A stretch of 60,917 nt of DNA from positions 1,773 through 62,689 of the forward strand of contig DHPY01000090.1 of NCBI GenBank assembly GCA_002411015.1. The letters run 5' to 3'. Shown here one piece after another: positions 25,290-33,736 of the stretch. The stretch is from Armatimonadetes bacterium UBA5352 (GTDB lineage Bacteria; Armatimonadota; Zipacnadia; Zipacnadales; UBA5352). Numbering within the stretch: the stretch's first letter is position 1; each line of letters opens with the position of its first letter. The notes below the pieces were generated by a model. That model saw only the letters and a list, made by a program, of their open reading frames with translations. It had not been told where the DNA came from and ran no database searches. The position numbers were made by a program, and so were the translations under genes.

Positions 25290-25919
25290 TCACGGATCGT
25301 CCCCGGGCTCCCCCAGCGCCTGCCGCAGGCCATCAAGATCGAAGCGATCGCCGGGACACGCCGTTGACCCGAGTTCATTGTGCCCATGCACATCCTCCGG
25401 CCGCAGGCGGTACTTGCGCATCAGGTCGGTCAGTAAGCCCTTTAGCGCCGCCATCTGCTTCTCCGTCGGGCGCGAAGGCTGCTGAGCCCCGTTGGGGTTG
25501 GCACCACTGTCGAAGTCCCCGACCAGGCATATCCCCAGGTAGTCATTGTAGCCGTACGCGTGGGCTCCCACCATCCACTCCGGCCGCCCCTGCTGCACGG
25601 CGCCATCCGGCAGGATCACGTAGTGATAGCCGATGTTGTACTCATGCCCGCGGTACTCCGCCGCGAAGCCGCGCCGCGCGTGCCATGAGCCGATCAGTTC
25701 GGCATCAACCTTCTGCCCGTCTACCCTTCCCGCGGAGGCCGTGTGGTGGATCACGATCCCCCCGGGGCCGCGGAAGAAGAGCCGTCGCGGCCAACGCGGC
25801 CCAAGGCGCATCGTCAGCCCGCCGACGGTGACGATGGTGATCGCGAGCAGCAGCAGCACGATCGCCACGCGCCCTGAGTGCGGAAAAGGGTGGTTTGAGC
25901 GCCGGGCCGATTTGGGCAT
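25290..25919 (-). CDS. N-acetylmuramoyl-L-alanine amidase, PGRP/amidase_2 type
   Basis: The 209-aa product has a basic N-terminus, an uncleaved-looking membrane anchor (VAIVLLLLAITIVTVGGL, about residues 18-35), and an amidase_2 domain. Zinc ligands are visible: His in VIHHTAS, then His and Cys in GHNELGSTACPGD, with the supporting Tyr in YNIGYHYVI. It hydrolyses the bond between MurNAc and the stem peptide. No strong ribosome-binding site precedes the ATG, so start choice is less certain. It is divergent from the alcohol dehydrogenase at 26,047; the 127 bases between must hold both promoters. Confidence 0.85.
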   Translation of the reverse strand: MPKSARRSNHPFPHSGRVAIVLLLLAITIVTVGGLTMRLGPRWPRRLFFRGPGGIVIHHTASAGRVDGQKVDAELIGSWHARRGFAAEYRGHEYNIGYHYVILPDGAVQQGRPEWMVGAHAYGYNDYLGICLVGDFDSGANPNGAQQPSRPTEKQMAALKGLLTDLMRKYRLRPEDVHGHNELGSTACPGDRFDLDGLRQALGEPGDDP

Positions 25920-26046
25920 GATGGTATGTTCGCCGGGGCGGTGACTGTGTCCTCCGCCGGGGCCTGTCGCAGGATTCTGGCACGCGCCGCCGAACTGGCC
26001 GTCGATACACGATGGCGCAGCCACGAACGGGAAGTGAGCACCCGCC

Positions 26047-27096
26047 ATGAAAGCGGCCGTGATCGTTGCACCACACGAGGTCGAGATCCGGGAGGTCGAG
26101 CGCCCATCGCCGGGACCGGGAGAGGCGCTCCTGCAGATCGAGGCGGCAGGCGTCTGCGGGAGCGATCTGCACGCCTACGAGGGCACGCAGCCGTTTTTCC
26201 GCTACCCGCAGATCGGCGGCCACGAGGTGGTGGGCACGGTCGTCGGGCTGGTGCCGCATGAGGAGCCGCTCGACCCGATCCCGGGGCGCGTGCAGCCTCA
26301 TCCACCGGCAGTCGGCGAGCGCGTGGTGCTCGATCCCTCGATGCCCTGCGGCGGCTGCTATCCCTGCCGCACCGGGCGCTACAACTGCTGCGAGCGGATG
26401 CGGGTGCTCGGCGTACACGCGCCGGGAGCCTTCGCGGAGTTCATGGTGGCGCCGCTCGAGTGCCTGCAAGGGGTATCCGCAGGACTCTCGGCGGACGCTG
26501 CAGTGATGATCGAGCCGCTCTCCATCGGCGTCGAATCGACTACGCGAGCGCGAGTGACCGAGGCTGACAGTGTGCTGATCATCGGCGCTGGCACGATTGG
26601 CCTGTGCGTGCTGCAGGTCTGCCGCTCGCGAGGAGCGCGCGTGGCGGTGAGCGACCTCTCCCCGGGGCGGCTGGAGCTTGCGCGGGAGCTTGGAGCCACC
26701 GCAGCGCTCAGCCCGGCTGAGGGCGATATGCGCGAGGCGCTGGCCGACGTCTTAGGCGCGAGCGGCCCCTCGGTGGTCATCGAGGCAGTCGGCCGGGCCG
26801 CAACGGTGCTGCAGGCGCTCGATCTCGTCGCGGCCAGCGGGCGCGTGGTGATGATCGGTCTGTGCACCGAAGAGATCTGCATCCCGGGCGCGCTGATGGT
26901 GCGTAAGGAACTCGACTTCCTCGGCTCGCGGCTGCATGGAGGCACGATTCCGGTCGCCGCGACGCTGGTGGAAGGCGGGCAGGCGCGCCCTGAGCGGCTG
27001 GTGACCCATCACATGAGCCTCGAAGAGACGGAGGAGGCCTTCCGGCTGATGATTGACGAGCCTGACACGACGCTGAAGGTGATCCTGACGCCATGA
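26047..27096 (+). CDS. zinc-dependent alcohol dehydrogenase (sugar-alcohol type)
   Basis: The 349-aa MDR enzyme has catalytic-zinc motifs AAGVCGSDLH and GGHEVVG, structural-zinc cysteines in MPCGGCYPCRTGRYNCC (about residues 98-114) and a Rossmann loop IIGAGTIGLCVLQV near 180. It resembles galactitol or L-gulonate 5-dehydrogenases. A 20-residue insert after VVGLVPHEEP is unusual. Its TGA overlaps the ATG of miaA (ATGA), so a catabolic gene leads the miaA-hfq transcript here. Confidence 0.87.
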   Translation: MKAAVIVAPHEVEIREVERPSPGPGEALLQIEAAGVCGSDLHAYEGTQPFFRYPQIGGHEVVGTVVGLVPHEEPLDPIPGRVQPHPPAVGERVVLDPSMPCGGCYPCRTGRYNCCERMRVLGVHAPGAFAEFMVAPLECLQGVSAGLSADAAVMIEPLSIGVESTTRARVTEADSVLIIGAGTIGLCVLQVCRSRGARVAVSDLSPGRLELARELGATAALSPAEGDMREALADVLGASGPSVVIEAVGRAATVLQALDLVAASGRVVMIGLCTEEICIPGALMVRKELDFLGSRLHGGTIPVAATLVEGGQARPERLVTHHMSLEETEEAFRLMIDEPDTTLKVILTP

Positions 27097-28040
27097 CGCC
27101 CGAGGAGCGCCTCCCCCTGCTGATCATCGCCGGGCCGACAGCGGCGGGGAAGACTGAGCTTGCGCTGCGGGTGGCCCAGCAGGTGGGTGGCGAGGTCATC
27201 TCCGCTGACTCCATGCAGATATACCAGGGCATGGAGATCGGAACCGCGAAGCCGACGGCGGAGGAACGGGCACGCGCACCGATCCACCTGATAGACTTCG
27301 TGCCGCCCGATGGCGCGTACACGGTCGCCGAGTTCACTCGCGATGCAGCGCGGCTCATCGAGGAGATTCACGGGCGCGGGCGACTGCCCATTGTTGCAGG
27401 CGGCACCGGGCTGTACCTGCGCGCGCTCACCGAAGGCTTCGACTTCCCGCCTCCCCCCACGGGCAGAGGCGTCCGCGAGCGGCTCTGGGCGGAGGTCGAG
27501 GAGATCGGCTCACAGCGCATGCACGAGCGGCTGGCGGCGGTGGACCCGGTGGCGGCTGAGCGGATTGCGCCCCCCGACGCGCGGCGCATCGTCCGGGCGC
27601 TCGAGGTGTACGAGCTGACGGGGCGGCCATTCTCCGCCGAGCGCGACGTTGACGCTGAGGCTGCGGCTAAGTATAATTGCGCGAAGTACGTCCTGAGCCC
27701 CCCACGAAGGTCGCTCTTCAACAGAGTCGAGAGCCGGGTTGATGCGATGATGGCCGCGGGGTGGCTGGATGAGGTGCGGGCACTCGTTGCCGCCGGCGTT
27801 CCCTCCGACGCCCAGTCCATGCAGGCGATCGGCTACCGGCGACTCCGCGAGCACCTTGACGGCCAACGGGACCTCGACGAAACAGCACGTCTGATCAAGC
27901 GTGACACGCGCCGCTTCGCCAAGCGCCAGATCACCTGGCTGCGAGGCAGCGAGGGCTATAGCTGGCTGGCGCCTGCAGGCGAGGCGGCTCAGCGCGCGTG
28001 CGTGGCGATGATCGTGACACAGGCAGGACGCATCGGGTGA
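27093..28040 (+). CDS. miaA: tRNA dimethylallyltransferase
   Basis: MiaA transfers a dimethylallyl group to A37 of tRNAs that read UNN codons. The 315-aa product has the P-loop AGPTAAGKTEL at residues 10-20, ISADSMQIYQGMEIGTAKPT with the catalytic Asp, the DFVPPDGAYTVAEF switch, and VAGGTGLYLRAL. The C-terminal QAIGYRRLREHL and KRDTRRFAKRQITWLR are typical tRNA contacts. It is translationally coupled to the upstream alcohol dehydrogenase and followed nine bases later by hfq, the widespread miaA-hfq order. Confidence 0.96.
   Translation: MTPEERLPLLIIAGPTAAGKTELALRVAQQVGGEVISADSMQIYQGMEIGTAKPTAEERARAPIHLIDFVPPDGAYTVAEFTRDAARLIEEIHGRGRLPIVAGGTGLYLRALTEGFDFPPPPTGRGVRERLWAEVEEIGSQRMHERLAAVDPVAAERIAPPDARRIVRALEVYELTGRPFSAERDVDAEAAAKYNCAKYVLSPPRRSLFNRVESRVDAMMAAGWLDEVRALVAAGVPSDAQSMQAIGYRRLREHLDGQRDLDETARLIKRDTRRFAKRQITWLRGSEGYSWLAPAGEAAQRACVAMIVTQAGRIG
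27649..27677 (+). promoter_or_regulatory. internal promoter inside miaA
   Basis: TTGACG (27649-27654) and a perfect TATAAT (27672-27677) are separated by exactly 17 bases, a near-consensus housekeeping promoter inside the miaA coding region, about 370 bases before hfq. E. coli also drives hfq from promoters within miaA. Coding constraint could produce it by chance. Confidence 0.6.
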
Positions 28041-28048
28041 GAGCAGCC

Positions 28049-28270
28049 ATGGCAACCAGGCCACAGGTTCAGGATGAGTACCTCAACGAGGCGCGCCTGC
28101 GCAAGCGCCCGGTTGAGATCGTGCTGCTCGGAGGGAAGTCGCTGCAGGGCATCGTCGAGTGCTTCGATGCCTTCACGATCAAGCTGCGCTGCCGCCGCGA
28201 CGAGGTGCTGGTGTTCAAGAGCGCGATCGCGGTCATCGGACCGGTACGGGCACGAAGCAGAGAACACTGA
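28049..28270 (+). CDS. hfq: RNA chaperone Hfq
   Basis: Hfq is a hexameric Sm-like RNA chaperone pairing small RNAs with mRNAs. The 73-aa product keeps Q8-D9 and LN of the proximal N-terminus, the Sm1 pattern GGKSLQGIVECFDAF with D40 and F42, and basic rim residues R16, R18, K19. The Sm2 motif, YKH in E. coli, reads FKS here (residues 56-58): the RNA-contacting histidine is replaced by serine, and one residue is inserted before it. The C-terminal tail is very short. The gene sits between miaA and dapF with only short gaps. Confidence 0.9.
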   Translation: MATRPQVQDEYLNEARLRKRPVEIVLLGGKSLQGIVECFDAFTIKLRCRRDEVLVFKSAIAVIGPVRARSREH

Positions 28271-28288
28271 CGGGCTGGAGAGTATACC

Positions 28289-29161
28289 ATGCCACTGAAC
28301 TTCACGAAGATGCACGGGCTCGGCAATGATTACGTCTACATGACCGGGCACGATCAGGACCTCGATCGCTACGACCTCGGCAAGCTCTCCCAGATGGTCT
28401 CTAACCGCAACTTCGGCGTCGGGAGCGACGGGCTGATCCTGATACTGCCCTCGGAGATCGCGGACTTCCGCATGCGCATCTTCAACCCGGATCGCTCCGA
28501 ATCGAACATGTGCGGCAACGGGATGCGCTCCTGCGCCAAGTATGTCTACGATCACGGGCTCACGGACAAGACCGAACTGACCTTCGAGACGCTCGGTGGC
28601 ATCGTGAAGCCATCGCTCACCGTGGAGGACGGGAAGGTCACGTGCATCACGGTGGACATGGGCGAGGCGCGGCTGGCGCGCAAGGACGTCCCGTTCGCGC
28701 CCGGCGATCCTGACACGCCCGCCATCAACGAGGAGCTCGAGGTTGACGGCGAGGTCGTGCGCATCACGGCGGTCAACGTGGGCAACACTCACTGCGTGAT
28801 CTTCGTGGATGACGTCGCGACCGCCCCGGTGACCACGCTTGGGCCGAAGATCGAGGTGCATCCGGCGTTCCCGCGGCGCACCAACGTTGAGTTCATCCAG
28901 GTGCTCGACCGCAAGCATGTGAAGATGCGCGTCTGGGAGCGCGGGGCCGGCGAGACGCTCGCCTGCGGCACCGGCGCCACCGCCACCTGCGTAGCCTGCG
29001 CCGTCAACGACCTCACCGAGCGCGCCATACAGGTCCAGCTTCCCGGCGGCAACCTCGAGATCGACTGGCACGAGGACAATCACGTGTTCATGGCCGGCCC
29101 GGCGGTGGAGGTCTACCAGGGCGTCCTGCCCGATGACTTCCTGGCGCCGGCGCTGCTGTGA
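28289..29161 (+). CDS. dapF: diaminopimelate epimerase
   Basis: DapF converts LL- to meso-diaminopimelate for lysine and peptidoglycan. The 290-aa product begins with FTKMHGLGNDY, has the first catalytic cysteine in NMCGNGMR (C75) and the second in LACGTGA (C226), with IFNPDRSESN between. It starts 18 bases after hfq, with GGAGAG upstream of the ATG. The next gene encodes DapL, the preceding step, so the two form a compact diaminopimelate branch. Confidence 0.96.
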   Translation: MPLNFTKMHGLGNDYVYMTGHDQDLDRYDLGKLSQMVSNRNFGVGSDGLILILPSEIADFRMRIFNPDRSESNMCGNGMRSCAKYVYDHGLTDKTELTFETLGGIVKPSLTVEDGKVTCITVDMGEARLARKDVPFAPGDPDTPAINEELEVDGEVVRITAVNVGNTHCVIFVDDVATAPVTTLGPKIEVHPAFPRRTNVEFIQVLDRKHVKMRVWERGAGETLACGTGATATCVACAVNDLTERAIQVQLPGGNLEIDWHEDNHVFMAGPAVEVYQGVLPDDFLAPALL

Positions 29162-29225
29162 GATAAGGAAACGCATCCTGTGGGGGAGCCGCACGTAGTC
29201 ACTGCCACACAAGGGAGACCACGAG

Positions 29226-30410
29226 ATGGAGCAGGCACAGCGACTTCAGCGCATCCCGCCCTATCCTTTCCGTGAAATCGCGGCACTGAAGGCGAAGATG
29301 ATCGCGGAGGGCAAGGAGCCGATCGACTTTGGCATCGGCGACCCGGACATGCCGACCCCGCAGTTCGTCATCGACGCGCTCTGCGAGGCCGCCAACGACC
29401 CGGAGACTCATCCTTACGATGAGTCCGGCTTCGGCACGGATCGCTACAAGGACGCGATCGCTGAGTTCGCCAAGCGTCGCTTCGGCATCACCGTTGATCC
29501 GAGCGGAGAGATCCAGAGCACGATCGGCGGGAAGGAGGCGCTCGTCCACACCGTCTGGGCCTACATCGACCCGAGCGACGTGGTGCTTGTGCCCGATCCC
29601 GCCTACTCAGTCTACAAGGTGCAGACAAGCTGGTGCGGCGGCGCGGCCTTCCCGATGCCGCTGCGTGCCGAGAACGACTTCCTGCCGGACTTCGACGCCA
29701 TTCCGCAGGCCGTGCGCAAGCAGGCGAAGATGCTCTTCCTCAACTACCCGAACAACCCGACCGGCGGGGTGGCGCCGCTCGAGTTTTTCGAGGAAGCGGT
29801 GGCCTTCGCCCGGAAGTATGAGATGGTCATCGTGCAGGACGCCGCCTACGCCGAGGTCTACTACGACGCCGCCGACCGTCCGCACAGCATCCTCGAGATC
29901 GCGGGCGCGAAGGACGTGGCGATCGAGATCCACTCGCTCTCGAAGACCTTCAACATGACCGGATGGCGCGTCGGCTGGGCGTGGGGCGGCGGCGACCATG
30001 TCGAAGCGCTCTCTCGTGCGAAGAGCAACGTAGACTCGGGCACCTTCATGGCGATTCAGCGCGCGGCCGCGGTTGGTCTGGAGAACTACGACGCGTTCGC
30101 GCCGCAGATGCAGGCGGAGTACCTCCGCCGCCGCGACGCGCTGATCGCGGGCCTGCAGAGCCTCGGCTGCCCGATCGAGGCGCCGAGGGCGGCGTTCTAC
30201 GTCTGGGTGCCAGTGCCTGAGGGCTACACCTCAGAGGGCTTCGCGACGAAGCTGCTGGGCGACTGCCAGGTGCTCGCAATCCCCGGCGCCGTCTACGGCG
30301 CCGCAGGCGAGGGCTTCGTGCGCATGTCGCTCACGATCAAGGGCGCAGATAAGCTGGCGCAGATAGATCAGGCAATCAGCAACATGAGAGACGGTGGCGT
30401 CGCCTGGTAA
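29226..30410 (+). CDS. dapL: LL-diaminopimelate aminotransferase
   Basis: DapL makes LL-diaminopimelate directly from tetrahydrodipicolinate, bypassing DapD/DapC/DapE. The 394-aa class I PLP enzyme has DFGIGDPDMPTP, NYPNNPTGG, the Asp-Ala-Ala-Tyr PLP site in VQDAAYAEV, and the Schiff-base K240 in HSLSKTFNMTGWR, all close to DapL. AAGGGAG precedes the ATG. It follows dapF by 64 bases. Together they suggest that this organism uses the DapL route; assignment against other class I aminotransferases rests on pattern and neighbour. Confidence 0.88.
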   Translation: MEQAQRLQRIPPYPFREIAALKAKMIAEGKEPIDFGIGDPDMPTPQFVIDALCEAANDPETHPYDESGFGTDRYKDAIAEFAKRRFGITVDPSGEIQSTIGGKEALVHTVWAYIDPSDVVLVPDPAYSVYKVQTSWCGGAAFPMPLRAENDFLPDFDAIPQAVRKQAKMLFLNYPNNPTGGVAPLEFFEEAVAFARKYEMVIVQDAAYAEVYYDAADRPHSILEIAGAKDVAIEIHSLSKTFNMTGWRVGWAWGGGDHVEALSRAKSNVDSGTFMAIQRAAAVGLENYDAFAPQMQAEYLRRRDALIAGLQSLGCPIEAPRAAFYVWVPVPEGYTSEGFATKLLGDCQVLAIPGAVYGAAGEGFVRMSLTIKGADKLAQIDQAISNMRDGGVAW

Positions 30411-30440
30411 GGACGACGCGTCTGATGAGGTGAGCGCGCT

Positions 30441-31733
30441 TTGAGCCAGAACGAAGACCGCAGACAGAGCAGAACGCCGCAGGTGGAGCGCGCGATACTC
30501 GTCGGGATAGACGACCTCGAAGGCCGCGGCCGGCGGTCCATGCGTGAGCTGATTGATCTCACGAAGACCGCCGGCGCCCAGGTGATAGACCTCGTCACGC
30601 AGCAGCGTGACAAGCCGGACATCCGCACCTTCATCGGCGGCGGCAAGGTCGAGGAGCTTGCGGCGCTCGCGAGGGGCGAGGGCGCCGACCTCGTGATCTT
30701 CAACGCCGAACTCTCCCCGGTGCAGAACCGCAACCTCGTGAATCAGCTCGACACCAAGGTCATCGACCGCACCGAGCTGATCCTCGACATCTTCGCCCAG
30801 CACGCGCGCACGCGTGAGGGCAAGCTGCAGGTCGAGCTTGCGCAGGCGCGCTACTTCCTGCCCCGTCTCGCCGGGCGCGGCCGGATGATGGACCGCATCG
30901 GCGGCGGCGCAGCCGGCATCGGTGTGCGCGGCCCTGGCGAGACGAAGATTGACATCGAGCGGCGCATGCTGCGGCGGAACATTCAGCGGCTGGAGCGGGA
31001 GATCGAGGAGGTCCAGAAGCGCCGGCAGGTCGAGCGGCGCTCGCGCGATCGCTCCGGCCTGCCGACCGCGGCGCTTGTCGGCTACACGAACGCCGGCAAG
31101 TCCACGCTGCTCAACGCGCTCGTCGGCTCGCGCGAGGTTGCGGTGCGGGATCGCCTCTTCGAGACGCTCGACCCCACCACGCGCCGCGTGCAGCTTGATG
31201 AGGGCCGCGAATGCCTCCTGACCGACACCGTCGGCTTCATCCAGGACCTCCCGACGCAGGTCGTCGCAGCCTTCCGCGCCACGCTCGAGGAGGTCACGGA
31301 GGCGGATCTGCTGATCCACGTGGTGGATGCCTCCTGGCCGGCTGCATGGGAGCAGTACGAGGCGGCGAAGTCGGTCCTTGAGGAGCTTGACGCTGTCACA
31401 ATCCCGACGATCGTGGCGCTCAACAAGATAGACGCGGTGAGCTCCGAGCGGAAGCTGCAGATCATTGAGAGCCGCATAGACAACACCATCCGCATCTCCG
31501 CGCAGACCGGTGAGGGGCTCGATGACCTGCGCAGGCGGATGTCCGACCTGCTCTTCGCGGGCCTCATCGAGGTCACACTGCACATCCCCTACAGCCAGAT
31601 GTCGCTGATGGAGCTGCTCAACGAGCGCGGGCATGTCTCGGAGACGAAGTACGAGGCTGCGTACGTTATCACGCACGCGGAGGTGGACGAGGCAACGCTT
31701 GCCCGCGTGCGGGAGCTCGTAGTGAGCGAGTGA
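30441..31733 (+). CDS. hflX: ribosome-associated GTPase HflX
   Basis: HflX splits stalled 70S ribosomes under stress. The 430-aa product has the HflX N-terminal domain (LIDLTKTAGAQVIDLV, TFIGGGKVEEL, VIFNAELSPVQNRNL), a glycine-rich linker GRMMDRIGGGAAGIGVRGPGE, and the GTPase motifs G1 GYTNAGKST, G3 DTVGFI and G4 NKID. The start is TTG with GAGGTGAG seven bases upstream. It closes the miaA-hfq-dapF-dapL-hflX array, where dapF and dapL are inserted into the classic miaA-hfq-hflX order, and ends at a hairpin. Confidence 0.95.
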   Translation: MSQNEDRRQSRTPQVERAILVGIDDLEGRGRRSMRELIDLTKTAGAQVIDLVTQQRDKPDIRTFIGGGKVEELAALARGEGADLVIFNAELSPVQNRNLVNQLDTKVIDRTELILDIFAQHARTREGKLQVELAQARYFLPRLAGRGRMMDRIGGGAAGIGVRGPGETKIDIERRMLRRNIQRLEREIEEVQKRRQVERRSRDRSGLPTAALVGYTNAGKSTLLNALVGSREVAVRDRLFETLDPTTRRVQLDEGRECLLTDTVGFIQDLPTQVVAAFRATLEEVTEADLLIHVVDASWPAAWEQYEAAKSVLEELDAVTIPTIVALNKIDAVSSERKLQIIESRIDNTIRISAQTGEGLDDLRRRMSDLLFAGLIEVTLHIPYSQMSLMELLNERGHVSETKYEAAYVITHAEVDEATLARVRELVVSE

Positions 31734-31760
31734 GGCCCCTCTTGAGCTTCCTGCTACTAC

Positions 31761-31792
31761 GAGGAGGCGCCGCTGATCTGCGGCGACTCCTC
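31761..31792. terminator. terminator between hflX and the aspartoacylase-like gene
   Basis: gaggag-gc-gccgc pairs with gcggc-ga-ctcctc around a TGATCT loop, giving an interrupted 11-bp stem between two convergent genes. It can act on both strands. Confidence 0.65.
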
Positions 31793-31796
31793 TGTG

Positions 31797-32801
31797 TCAC
31801 TCCTCCATTACGAATGCGAGCGCGTCGCCCTCACTCGCGTACGGGTGCTGCGGAGGCAGCGCCACGTCGCAGTCCGGACGATAGCAGCCGAACTGGTAGA
31901 GCCAGCCATCCGCGGGAGATATGACCTCCACCGTCTCCAGGTTGTCGTCGCGAATGATGTGGCCGATGCACAGGCCCTCGGTCACGTGATCGCTCGTCTC
32001 CAGCCCCGCCTCGACGAACAGCCCCGAGCACGGCGCATGGAGGGGGTGCTTGCGCGCAGCGTCCGCCTCCGAATCGCGTCCGAACTCGACGTAGGGGCCG
32101 TCGATCTGCTCGACCTCCCCCTCGATCATGCCTGCCAGCTTCGCGAGGTTCGTTGCCGCGCGCAGGCCCAGCGCGACCTCTTTCTGGCGGATCACCCATT
32201 GCGGCGCCAGTTCGATGGTGATCGATCCTCGGCCGCTGTCGTTGAAGAGCGTGCCGATGGTTGAGACGGACGTGCCGGTCGCGCCCAGGCTGCGCCAGTT
32301 GATGAAGCGAATGCCGGAGACAAGCGCCATCTCCCGCGACAGCCCCTCATCGCGAGCAAGTGTGCAGGTGGCCGTGAAGCGCGACCACGAGTGAAGGTCG
32401 AGCGCGCGGGTGCAGTCCCGCACGATCCCCTCGTGCAGCGCGTGCGTAACACGCTCTGTGTCATTGCCATCCGCGTCTCCGGGCCAGCCGCGGTTCATGT
32501 TGTGCCCCTCGTGGTCCCCGTAGGGCTGCTCCGGGCCGAGGTTGATGTGCGAGCGGCGATGGCGCACCGCCGGCAGGTTGGCGAAGGGCACGAGGCGCAC
32601 CTCACCGGCCACCAGCTCACTCTCGCAAAGCTCCTTGAAGCGCCGGATGACCTCGCAGCCCTGCACCTCGTTCCCGTGCTGGGCGGCGATCACGAGCAGC
32701 GTCTCGCCGTCGTGGCCGGAGTCGATCCGCCACCATGGTATGCGGACCTCGGAGCCATCTGTCAGCGTGGCCACCGTGTGGTTGAGCTGCGCATCCGGCA
32801 T
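31797..32801 (-). CDS. succinylglutamate desuccinylase/aspartoacylase-family protein
   Basis: The 334-aa zinc hydrolase belongs to the M14-like AstE/AspA superfamily. It has the zinc motif AAQHGNEVQG (His and Glu) near residue 43, an ALDLHSW segment with the third ligand, and IELAPQ with the catalytic Glu. Family members remove acyl groups from amino acids. The ATG follows GAGGAGG. It is the last gene of a five-gene minus-strand array (URO-D, GNAT, two nitroreductases, this gene) with small gaps. Confidence 0.85.
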   Translation of the reverse strand: MPDAQLNHTVATLTDGSEVRIPWWRIDSGHDGETLLVIAAQHGNEVQGCEVIRRFKELCESELVAGEVRLVPFANLPAVRHRRSHINLGPEQPYGDHEGHNMNRGWPGDADGNDTERVTHALHEGIVRDCTRALDLHSWSRFTATCTLARDEGLSREMALVSGIRFINWRSLGATGTSVSTIGTLFNDSGRGSITIELAPQWVIRQKEVALGLRAATNLAKLAGMIEGEVEQIDGPYVEFGRDSEADAARKHPLHAPCSGLFVEAGLETSDHVTEGLCIGHIIRDDNLETVEVISPADGWLYQFGCYRPDCDVALPPQHPYASEGDALAFVMEE

Positions 32802-32812
32802 GGGCGTCCTCC

Positions 32813-33691
32813 TCAGATGATGCGAACCTGTGCCTCCCGGCGACCAGTGGAGCGGTAGTAGGTGACATCCGGCCACCCCAGCGCGAGCGCGGCGTGCAGC
32901 GTCTGCCCCTCAGGGACATGTAGCGCTTCGCGCAACTCCGGGCTGAAGCCTGCGGGCACCGTCAGGAAGCCGATCGCGCAGGTGCCCAGGCCCTTCGAAA
33001 CCGCCGCGAGCATCAGGTTGCCGACGGCGTAGTGCGCGCTCTCAGCGCCGGTAGGGTCACTCGCCGGGGCATGCGCAAGCAGCAGTACCGGCGCGCCCCA
33101 GATCATCCGGTCCTCGCCGCGCTCGTGGGCCCTGAGGATCAGCTTGACCGCCGGCGCGATCTCATCGAGCCCGGCCACGCCCTCCTCCCCCATCTCGGCG
33201 ATCATCCCCTGGCGGATCTGAGGATCCTCCAGCGCAGCGAGCAGCCCACCGTAGAATGCCGCGGCGGCATCGCGCACGGCTGCCAGTTCGTCCGGGTCCT
33301 TGATCGCGATGAACTGCCACGACTGCTGGTTGTGCCCGCTCGGCGCCATGACCGCAGCCGCGATCAGCTCAAGGATCAGCTCATCGCTGACCTCCTCGTC
33401 ACGATAGCGCCGGACGCTGCGTCGCTGGCTGAACAGGGCCGCAAGCTCGTCGTATCCCACGGCTGCCGTCGCGGGCAGCCCACTGATACGCTCATCGGGG
33501 ATGGCCGGGTGGCTGATTGCGTTCTGCGGGCAGACCGCGACGCACTGGCCGCAGACAATGCACTCGCCGATGCCTCGCGGCTGAGCGCTGCGCTTGCGGA
33601 GCTTCATCACTTCAAAGCTGCAGGCGCGAACACACTGCCCGCAGAGGATGCATGCCTCTTCATCGACTTCGGGGCGAACGGCGCCTTCCAT
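32813..33691 (-). CDS. ferredoxin-nitroreductase fusion, second copy
   Basis: The 292-aa product has two 4Fe-4S clusters of ferredoxin type (ACILCGQCVRAC and ECIVCGQCVAVC with CP) in its first 60 residues and a nitroreductase domain (RRSVRRYRDEEV, APSGHNQQSWQF, GNLMLAAVSKGLGTC) that binds FMN. Such fusions transfer electrons from ferredoxin to a flavin and an unknown acceptor. The start ATG follows GAGGTGAG. It is a paralogue of the next gene upstream. Confidence 0.88.
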   Translation of the reverse strand: MEGAVRPEVDEEACILCGQCVRACSFEVMKLRKRSAQPRGIGECIVCGQCVAVCPQNAISHPAIPDERISGLPATAAVGYDELAALFSQRRSVRRYRDEEVSDELILELIAAAVMAPSGHNQQSWQFIAIKDPDELAAVRDAAAAFYGGLLAALEDPQIRQGMIAEMGEEGVAGLDEIAPAVKLILRAHERGEDRMIWGAPVLLLAHAPASDPTGAESAHYAVGNLMLAAVSKGLGTCAIGFLTVPAGFSPELREALHVPEGQTLHAALALGWPDVTYYRSTGRREAQVRII

Positions 33692-33736
33692 CGTCTCACC
33701 TCGTGTTGGTGTCCATCGCATGAGTATGTCTTTGCC

